Positions 58,459-64,000 of a stretch of DNA of 64,000 nucleotides are shown here, piece by piece. The stretch is from NCBI GenBank assembly GCA_965228165.1, contig CBDDHB010000003.1, positions 558,001 to 622,000 on the forward strand, given 5' to 3'. Under the pieces are notes generated by a model. It did no database searches and was not told the DNA's origin. It saw only the letters and a program-made list of their open reading frames with translations. Position 1 is the first letter of the stretch. Each line of letters opens with the position of its first letter. A program made the position numbers and the translations under genes. The DNA comes from Oleispirillum sp965228165. GTDB taxonomy: Bacteria > Pseudomonadota > Alphaproteobacteria > Rhodospirillales > Rhodospirillaceae.

Positions 58459-59662
58459 GGCGCGCGGCCCTCCGCTTGATGTTGGCCCGAACGACGAAAT
58501 AGTCGATCACCGGCGCGAACAGGTTGGCGAACAGGATGGACAGCATCATGCCTTCCGGAAAGGCCGGGTTGATGACGCGGACCATCACCACCATCACGCC
58601 GATCAGCGCGCCGTAGACCCACTTGCCGGTATTGGTCATCGAGGCCGACACCGGATCGGTGGCCATGTACATCATGCCGAAGGCATAGCCGCCGACCACG
58701 AGATGCCAGTACCAGGGCATGGCGAACATCGGATTGGTGTCCGAACCGATCCAGTTGAGCAGCGTGGAAAAGCCGATCATGCCGATCATCACGCCGGAGA
58801 CGATGCGCCCGGAGGCGATCCCCATCAGCACCAGAACCCCGCCGCAGGCCAGGATGACCAGCGTGCTGGTCTCGCCGATCGAACCCGGCATCAAGCCGAA
58901 GAAGGCGTCCCACCAGCTCAGCCCGTTGGCCACCACCGCGTCGATGCCCCCCGAGGCGGCGGTGGCGAGGGCGGTGGCGCCCGCGTAGCCGTCCACCGGC
59001 ACCCACACCTGATCCCCCGACATGAAGGCGGGGTAGGCGAAGAACAGGAAGGCGCGCGACACCAGGGCCGGATTCATGAAGTTCTTGCCGGTGCCGCCGA
59101 AGACCTCCTTGCCCAGCACCACGCCGAAGCTGATCCCCAGCGCCGCCTGCCACAGCGGCAGATTGGGCGGCAGGATCAGCGCGAACAGCACCGAGGTGAC
59201 GAAAAAGCCTTCGTTGACCTCGTGCCCGCGGACCGAGGCGAACAGCACTTCCCAGGCGATGCCGACGACGAAGATCGTCGCATAGAGCGGCAGGAAATAG
59301 AGCCCGCCCTGAACCAGGTTGTCCCACGGGCTCGCCGGATCGACCCCGGCCAGCAGGCGCAGAATCGCGAAACGCCAGCCGTCTTGCGCCGCCAGCAGGT
59401 CGGGGTGGGCGGCGAACGCCAGATTGGCCTGATAGCCGACGTTCCACATGCCGAACGCCATGATCGGAAATGTGGTCAGCCACACCGTGGTCATCATCCG
59501 CTTCAGGTCCATGGCGTCGCGCACGTGCGCCGTGGTGCGGGTGACCGAATCGGGGCGGTAGAACAGCGTGTCGATGGCTTCGTACAGCGCCTGGAAGCGA
59601 TGGAGCGCGCCACCCGGCTCGCAATGGCGGCCGATCTTGTCCAGAATGTCTCGCAGCCCCAT
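58451..59662 (-). CDS. nqrB: Na+-translocating NADH:quinone reductase subunit B
   Basis: A 403-residue core membrane subunit. It starts MGLRDILDKIGRHCEPGGALHRFQALYEAIDTLFYRPDSVT and has about ten hydrophobic segments. The FMN-bearing threonine is in VDGYAGATALATAAS. WEVLFASVRGHEVNEGFFVTSVLFALILPPNLPLWQAALG is highly conserved. It binds riboflavin and forms part of the sodium path. Confidence 0.97.
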   Translation of the reverse strand: MGLRDILDKIGRHCEPGGALHRFQALYEAIDTLFYRPDSVTRTTAHVRDAMDLKRMMTTVWLTTFPIMAFGMWNVGYQANLAFAAHPDLLAAQDGWRFAILRLLAGVDPASPWDNLVQGGLYFLPLYATIFVVGIAWEVLFASVRGHEVNEGFFVTSVLFALILPPNLPLWQAALGISFGVVLGKEVFGGTGKNFMNPALVSRAFLFFAYPAFMSGDQVWVPVDGYAGATALATAASGGIDAVVANGLSWWDAFFGLMPGSIGETSTLVILACGGVLVLMGIASGRIVSGVMIGMIGFSTLLNWIGSDTNPMFAMPWYWHLVVGGYAFGMMYMATDPVSASMTNTGKWVYGALIGVMVVMVRVINPAFPEGMMLSILFANLFAPVIDYFVVRANIKRRAARHV

Positions 59663-59665
59663 GCG

Positions 59666-61000
59666 TCAGCCCTCTCTCTCGATGCGAGTCAGCACGTCCC
59701 GCAGCACCGGACCGTATTCGTATTTGCCCGCGCACACATAGGTGCACAGGGCCAGGTCCTCTTCGTCGAGTTCCAGACAACCCAGCTTTTGCGCGGTCTC
59801 GGTGTCGCCCACCAGCAGCGCGCGCAGCAACTGCGTGGGCAGGATGTCCAGCGGCATCACCGCCTCGTAGTTGCCTATCGGCACCATGGCGCGCGGGCTG
59901 CCGTTGGTGGTGGTGGTGAAGGGCAGCAGCCTGCGTCCCAGCCAGGTGGACAGGAAGGCCCGGGTGACCGAGTGCTTGTTCGCGCCGGGGCGCAGATAGT
60001 GCATGAACTCGCGGTCGCGGCCTTCGGGCAGACAGCTCACCTGAACGTGATAGCGCCCCAGCCAGTCCGCCGCGCCGCGCGCGGTGCGCCCGCCGAAGAC
60101 CGAGCCGGAGACGACGCGCTGCTCGCCCGCCTCCAATTCGCCGTCGGTCAGATCGGACAGGGAGGCGCCCAGGCGGGTGCGCAGAAGCCGGGGATTCCGG
60201 ACGGAGGGACCGGCCAGCGCGACGACGCGCTCGACCCACGGGCGACCGGTGACGAACAGCTTGCCGATGGCGATGACGTCCTGATAGCCGACGTACCAGA
60301 CCGTCTTTTTCGCGCCGACCGGATCGAGGAAATGGATGTGCGTCCCCGGCAGACCGGCGGGGTGCGGCCCCTCGAAGATTTCCGCGTCGACGCGCTCGAT
60401 CCGCTCGCCCGGCAGCGCGGGCCCCGGGGCCCGGCACAGGAACACCTTCGCCAGCCGCGTCAGCACCACCAGCCCCTGCGCGAAGGACTCGGCCTCCCCG
60501 GCGATCACCACGGCGGGGTCCGCCGCCAGGGGATGGGTGTCCAGCGCGGTGACGAAGATCGAGGACGGCCTGGAGCCGATCGCGGGCACCTTGCCGTAGG
60601 GGCGGGTGCGCAGGGCGGTCCACAAACCCGATTGCTGAAGGTTCTCGCGCACCTGGGCGTCGCTCAAGGTCGCCAGATCCCTGGCGTCGTAACGGGCGAA
60701 ATCGACGGCGTCGTCGCCCTCGACCGCGATCACGACGGACTGGAACCGGCGCTTCTCGCCCCGGTGGATGTCGCGGACCAGGCCCGCCGCGGGCGCGGTG
60801 AAGTGAACGCCGGGATTGTTCTTGTCGGCGAACAGGGGCTGGCCCAACCGGACCCTTTCGCCCTCCTGCACCAGCATCGTGGGCTTCAGGTCGGGATAGT
60901 CGAACCCCACCAGCGCGACGCTGCGGACGGGGTGTCCATCGTGGATTTTCTGTACGGGATCGCCTTTGATCGGCAGGTCCAAACCGCGTTTGATTTGCAT
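59666..61000 (-). CDS. nqrA: Na+-translocating NADH:quinone reductase subunit A
   Basis: A 444-residue cytosolic-face subunit involved in quinone reduction. The start MQIKRGLDLPIKGDPVQ matches the family, with VALVGFDYPDLKPTMLVQEGERVRLGQPLFADKNN, IFVTALDTHPLAADPAVVI, and a Cys-containing end LALCTYVCAGKYEYGPVLRDVLTRIEREG. Alternative starts GTG 61003 and GTG 61012 exist upstream but the family begins at this Met. It is the first gene of the operon nqrABCDEF-apbE-nqrM. Confidence 0.96.
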   Translation of the reverse strand: MQIKRGLDLPIKGDPVQKIHDGHPVRSVALVGFDYPDLKPTMLVQEGERVRLGQPLFADKNNPGVHFTAPAAGLVRDIHRGEKRRFQSVVIAVEGDDAVDFARYDARDLATLSDAQVRENLQQSGLWTALRTRPYGKVPAIGSRPSSIFVTALDTHPLAADPAVVIAGEAESFAQGLVVLTRLAKVFLCRAPGPALPGERIERVDAEIFEGPHPAGLPGTHIHFLDPVGAKKTVWYVGYQDVIAIGKLFVTGRPWVERVVALAGPSVRNPRLLRTRLGASLSDLTDGELEAGEQRVVSGSVFGGRTARGAADWLGRYHVQVSCLPEGRDREFMHYLRPGANKHSVTRAFLSTWLGRRLLPFTTTTNGSPRAMVPIGNYEAVMPLDILPTQLLRALLVGDTETAQKLGCLELDEEDLALCTYVCAGKYEYGPVLRDVLTRIEREG

Positions 61001-61018
61001 CACAAAGCCCACGTTTCG

Positions 61019-61046
61019 ATTGAAAGCTAAAACAAACTCCCGTCAA
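61019..61046 (-). promoter_or_regulatory. Possible promoter of the nqr operon
   Basis: On the minus strand TTGACG (61046-61041) and TTCAAT (61024-61019) are separated by 16 bases, about 20 bases before the nqrA start. The -35 element is good and the -10 weak. Confidence 0.35.
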
Positions 61047-61375
61047 GAGCCAGCATGAAACGACGCTGACGCCACCCACCCCGGCGGCGACAGTCGGCCT
61101 GCCGCCGGTTTCGTCGATAGGTAATCAAGCTAATCCAGGCATCCTTTCGAAGGCAATCGGGTTGACGCGGCCGGGCATGGAATGTTCGCGAAAGAACGCT
61201 GGGCGCGATCGCGGGCCGCGCCCGTCCCCACACCCCAAGCCCGCCCCGCGTCGGGTTGCGGAGCTGTAGATGGTTATTCCGAATCTCGATGATAAGACCC
61301 CCGGAGATCGGGATTTTCGCACCCCCGACGGATGCGATGGCGCGGCCTCTGGCCCCGGAGGATACCGGCTTACCC
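61047..61375. other. Gap upstream of nqrA, no confident gene
   Basis: Both strands have open frames here, but none has a ribosome site or a recognisable product. The stretch changes from GC-rich to mixed composition around 61255-61300 and leads into the accessory island. Confidence 0.5.
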
Positions 61376-61666
61376 ATGACGGTCTACGTGCCCACGCGCG
61401 ACCCCAGCCGCCCCCGAACACCGCGAATCAAGGTGCCGCGCGACCACGGGCAGGGATCGAGCCAGAATCGGTTGGTCGATGTGTCGATATCGGACGATCC
61501 CTCGACTGTTGGGGCGACCGGGCTATCGAAAGGCGACCTCAGGCTGGTCCGGGCCTGGATTCTGCTGAACAAGGACACACTGCTCCGCTATTGGAGCCTC
61601 AGCCTGCCCGCCGCCGCCATGATGGCAGCGCTCCGTCCGCTTGGATCGCCCAGAGGCCGAAAGTGA
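61376..61666 (+). CDS. Small hypothetical protein, DUF4160-like end, possibly a remnant
   Basis: A 96-residue frame starting MTVYVPTRDPSRPRTPRI. The segment LVDVSISDDPSTVGATGLSKGDLRLVRAWILLNKDTLLRYW loosely resembles the C-terminal half of DUF4160-type small proteins (…LVREWIELHKEELLENW), which often occur in mobile two-gene units. The N-terminal half of that family is not recognisable, so this may be a degraded copy. No clear ribosome site. Confidence 0.35.
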   Translation: MTVYVPTRDPSRPRTPRIKVPRDHGQGSSQNRLVDVSISDDPSTVGATGLSKGDLRLVRAWILLNKDTLLRYWSLSLPAAAMMAALRPLGSPRGRK

Positions 61667-61950
61667 CCGGCCATCCCACCGCAGCCGGACGCAGCGACCA
61701 AGACCGTCGCCATAGCCTGCCATGCGTGGGGAGAGTCAACCTATCCCTCGCCGCATTCTCAGAGTGGCAAGAGGACACAAAAGCGCCCATGGCGGTCGTT
61801 CCTTAGGATCAGTGCCGATTCCAGGCAGCGGACTTTCCCAGATTCAGCGCGCCTTCTTGGATGGGCCCGGAGCGATCAAGGGACCTTGTCCACTTCTGCC
61901 TAGAGGCAATGGGCCAGTGCCTGTGTGGAGAACATTAACGGAGCTTTGCT

Positions 61951-63303
61951 ATGATCGCTCAGCATCGTATGCTGGAGGTTGTATTGGCGAATGAAGGTGC
62001 GGATTTTTGGGAAATGAAATATAATATTTTTTATTCTTGGCAATCAGACCTAGATTCGGCATTGACTAGAAATATTATCGAAGAATGCTTAAAGAAGGCA
62101 GCCAAATCGATACATAATGACGAATCCGCCAACGTCGAGCCCGTGGTCGATCGCGACACACTTGGCTCATCCGGAGCGGCCGGAATTGCGGAAACCATAT
62201 TTAAAAAGATTAGTGAGTGCGATGTATTTGTCTGCGACGTTTCATTTATAAATGGAATAGGTATACCACCTAACGGAATATTCCGGACTATTTCTCTGAA
62301 AGTTGCGACGTTTTTAAATAAAAATTACTTCAAGGAACATCGCCTAACGCCGAATCCAAATGTACTGGCAGAATTAGGGTTTGCCGCGGCAAAAATTGGT
62401 TGGGGTAAAATAATTTTAGTAATGAATTCTGATTACGGCCCAGTTGAGTTATTGCCATTTGATTTGAGATGTCGTCGAGTTGTTAAATTTTCACTATCTT
62501 CACGAGAAGAGAGGAAGGAAATTCGGCCAAAGCTCAGAGAGGATCTAGAGAGCGCCTTGCGGTCAACCCTCAACGATATTATTGAGCCCATCCATTGGCC
62601 TGGAGTTTCATCGCCGCGCTGGTTTGGCCGATGGGAAATTCCTCAACGACCAACGGAATCGCACCTGCTTTTCATCCAAGAAGTCGGGGTAAATGGCTTC
62701 ACGTTTGATATGTCGCTCGTAGACGGCGCGCGCACAGGGAACATCTGTGGCTATGCAAAATTTGTTGGACCGGAAATGGCGTTCGCTCGTATTGAGCACC
62801 CTCACGGAGACTTGCCGTGTGAAATAAAATTTCGCCGGGATGGGAGAAAAATAACCATTGAACAAGGGGACGGGTGTGCGTGTTTTATGGGAATGGGGGC
62901 GTGCTTTGACGGTGAATACGAGTGTAAACGGGATTTGCTGTTCGATTATGGCGCCCTTAATGAAATAGAGCTTCAGCGTTTGTATATTATAACTGGTCAA
63001 TATTTTATAAAATTGCAGGAGTGTTTTCAGGAGATACATGAAAATAGTGATGCCAACTCGCCTGTGCGAGTGTTTTTTGGCGGGGTAAAGGGTCTGTATA
63101 CGATAATGGAAGCTGTAGTTGTTAAATCTGACAGCGGGCACATGTGGGCTGCTTTTATTGATGACGACGTGGTTAGATATTTTACGACCCACAGTGAATT
63201 TAAAGACAATCTGCCCAGCACTATAGATACTTGGAGGGAAAAATTCAGAGATAAACAAATTATTTTCGAGAACAATGTCAGAATTTTCTCAGAGATAATG
63301 TAG
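61951..63303 (+). CDS. TIR-like domain protein with C-terminal beta-rich domain, possible defence protein
   Basis: A 450-residue protein. Residues about 23-185 form a TIR-like/nucleotide-binding domain: KYNIFYSWQSDLDSALTRNIIEECLKKA, VVDRDTLGSSGAAGIAETIFKKISECDVFVCDVSFIN, TPNPNVLAELGFAAAKIGWGKIILVMNSDYG and LLPFDLRCRRVVKF. Residues about 218-330 (WFGRWEIP, ICGYAKFVGPEMAFA, PCEIKFRRDGRKITIEQGDGCACFMGMGACFDGEY) look like a small beta-barrel with paired cysteines, similar in pattern to lysozyme-inhibitor-like domains. The remainder is unassigned. GGAG lies seven bases before the ATG at 61951; an ATG at 62014 starts directly at the TIR-like part. The gene is AT-rich with codons ending in A/T, unlike every neighbour, and lies beside tRNA-Ser. 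Function is inferred, not shown. Confidence 0.75.
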   Translation: MIAQHRMLEVVLANEGADFWEMKYNIFYSWQSDLDSALTRNIIEECLKKAAKSIHNDESANVEPVVDRDTLGSSGAAGIAETIFKKISECDVFVCDVSFINGIGIPPNGIFRTISLKVATFLNKNYFKEHRLTPNPNVLAELGFAAAKIGWGKIILVMNSDYGPVELLPFDLRCRRVVKFSLSSREERKEIRPKLREDLESALRSTLNDIIEPIHWPGVSSPRWFGRWEIPQRPTESHLLFIQEVGVNGFTFDMSLVDGARTGNICGYAKFVGPEMAFARIEHPHGDLPCEIKFRRDGRKITIEQGDGCACFMGMGACFDGEYECKRDLLFDYGALNEIELQRLYIITGQYFIKLQECFQEIHENSDANSPVRVFFGGVKGLYTIMEAVVVKSDSGHMWAAFIDDDVVRYFTTHSEFKDNLPSTIDTWREKFRDKQIIFENNVRIFSEIM

Positions 63304-63607
63304 ATCTCGGCTCTCCTATCAAAATTGGCACAGATATGCGAACGGCGGGAATGGGTCAGCACCCGCCTAAGCGCCTTTCCACGCCAGGGTCCGCTTGACC
63401 TGTTCCGCTTCCAAAACCTGCCGGTCCCCTCACGGCCCTTTACCGACGTCCCGTGTGACCACACGCCACAGATCGGCCTGTGATCAAATGACTCGGCGCC
63501 TCGTCCCTCGGAGACGATTCTCGCCGGTTTGGTCACGACTGTACGCCGGAGTGCGCGGCAATCCGGAAGCCGATTGTAGGTTGGATTGGGGGTTAGCAGA
63601 CCACATG
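63304..63607. other. Gap behind the TIR-like gene, no confident gene
   Basis: Composition returns to GC-rich. Open frames on both strands encode unconserved-looking, Arg-rich sequence without ribosome sites. It may be a remnant of a mobile element, but I see no recombinase motif. Confidence 0.45.
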
Positions 63608-63645
63608 CTTCTGAGAATAACCTATATTCAATAGGTTATCAGAAG
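63608..63645. repeat. Inverted repeat next to the tRNA-derived repeat
   Basis: CTTCTG (63608-63613) and ATAACCTAT (63617-63625) pair with ATAGGTTAT (63631-63639) and CAGAAG (63640-63645) around a five-base loop, with a three-base bulge on the left. It could be a terminator of the AT-rich gene or a recombinase-binding site near the possible att repeat. Confidence 0.6.
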
Positions 63646-63649
63646 ATAC

Positions 63650-63668
63650 TGGCGGAGAGGGTGGGATT
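63650..63668. repeat. Copy of the tRNA-Ser 3' end (possible att site)
   Basis: TGGCGGAGAGGGTGGGATT is identical to 63831-63849, the 3' end of the tRNA-Ser gene including its CCA. The two copies are direct repeats 181 bases apart. Duplicated tRNA 3' ends are the usual trace of integration by a tyrosine recombinase. Confidence 0.7.
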
Positions 63669-63670
63669 GT

Positions 63671-63696
63671 GAAAACCCGCGCCAACGCGGGTTTTC
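63671..63696. terminator. Strong bidirectional hairpin terminator
   Basis: GAAAACCCGCG (63671-63681) pairs perfectly with CGCGGGTTTTC (63686-63696) around a CCAA loop. The T-rich arm ends the plus-strand transcript and the A-rich arm gives a U run on the other strand. Confidence 0.8.
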
Positions 63697-63790
63697 ATCC
63701 TCGCGGCGGCGCCGCTCGGACCGCCTTCGGCGTCGCGCGCGCGCCCTGCGCCCGCGCCGAACCCGGTGGGTTCTCGGCCTCGCCCGCCGC

Positions 63791-63832
63791 CATATAAAAA
63801 GCCGGACCCAAAAGGGCCTGGCTTTTTATATG
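63791..63832 (-). terminator. Terminator of tRNA-Ser
   Basis: CATATAAAAAGCC (63791-63803) pairs with GGCTTTTTATATG (63820-63832). On the minus strand it follows directly after, and slightly overlaps, the CCA end of the tRNA, and includes a U5 run. Confidence 0.7.
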
Positions 63833-63920
63833 GCGGAGAGGGTGGGATTCGAACCCACGGAACCCGTGAGGGCTCAACGGTTTTCGAGACCGCCCCGTTC
63901 GACCACTCCGGCACCTCTCC
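63831..63920 (-). tRNA. tRNA-Ser (anticodon CGA)
   Basis: Read on the minus strand, the acceptor arms GGAGAGG (63920-63914) and CCTCTCC (63841-63835) pair, followed by discriminator G and an encoded CCA (63833-63831). The T loop GGTTCGAATCC is present, and the anticodon loop CTCGAAA gives CGA. The long variable arm expected for class II tRNAs makes the total 90 bases. It decodes UCG. Its 3' end is duplicated at 63650-63668. Confidence 0.96.
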
Positions 63921-64000
63921 GCAAGTCTTCGCGGTCAATCGAAGATGGGCTTTCTACAGGGGTCGCGCCCCGCCGTCAAGCGCCCTTGCAAGGGCCGGGC

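Noticed and set aside
63027..63536. 169-codon minus-strand frame behind the TIR-like gene
   Set aside because: More than half lies antisense to the TIR-like gene, and the rest shows no family motif; no recombinase residues were found.
63639..63938. 99-codon frame on the minus strand
   Set aside because: It runs across the tRNA-Ser gene and two terminators and is not a protein gene.
1..64000. CRISPR arrays, rRNA genes, insertion sequences
   Set aside because: I saw no regularly spaced repeats, no rRNA sequence and no transposase motif; the only RNA gene I can support is tRNA-Ser.

Overview
The window looks like chromosomal DNA of a GC-rich alphaproteobacterium, most likely a member of the Rhodospirillales. 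The signs are a split F0 ATP synthase operon (atpI-B-E-F'-F with no F1 genes behind it), the order lptF-lptD-surA-pdxA-rsmA, an alpha-type c subunit starting MDAQAAKYIG, and a DciA/DsbA/SMC neighbourhood. Genus and species cannot be read from the sequence. Coding is dense, with many 4-base ATGA or GTGA overlaps. Only about 61.9-63.3 kb is clearly AT-rich and foreign-looking.

Layout. 1-6.3 kb: a partial Fsr-type MFS exporter, cfa, gldA, rsmD, an RluB-type pseudouridine synthase and a lytic transglycosylase. 6.4-16.1 kb: tadA, a small secreted protein, an HD hydrolase, then an outer-membrane biogenesis operon (lptF-lptD-surA-pdxA-rsmA), a DciA-like protein and a DsbA-like protein. 16.2-22.6 kb: smc, then a sigma70-type promoter and the F0 operon, closed by a strong hairpin. 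22.6-31.2 kb: a solitary ParA, an RcnA Ni/Co exporter, a nitroreductase, a MacA-MacB-TolC-type efflux operon, and an ECF sigma factor with a membrane protein and a periplasmic sensor-like protein. 31.2-39.6 kb: flagellar filament and hook genes (fliS, fliD, flagellin, flgD, flgE, flgN-like, flgK, flgL). 39.6-53.9 kb: a radical SAM protein with an N-terminal SPASM region, a large HAD-type protein, and a hybrid PKS-NRPS assembly line: KS tail-DH-KR-ACP-C-A-PCP-C, then A(MT)-PCP-TE. 53.9-61.0 kb: a complete Na+-translocating NADH:quinone reductase operon, nqrABCDEF-apbE-nqrM. 61.3-63.9 kb: an AT-rich island with a TIR-like protein, ending at a tRNA-Ser(CGA) whose 3' end is duplicated.

Several genes are broken as written. 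Six frameshifts lie in runs of six or more C or G (one in macB, one in the HAD gene, four in the NRPS genes). fliD carries a 20-bp tandem duplication that shifts its frame. flgE has an in-frame TAG just behind its best ribosome-binding site. The PKS starts with only the last residues of a KS domain, joined to the end of the HAD gene. Base-calling error, assembly collapse and real gene decay cannot be told apart from sequence alone. The most interesting candidates for new biology are the TIR-like fusion protein beside the tRNA, the ATP synthase a and c subunits with altered conserved motifs, and the adenylation domain interrupted by a methyltransferase.
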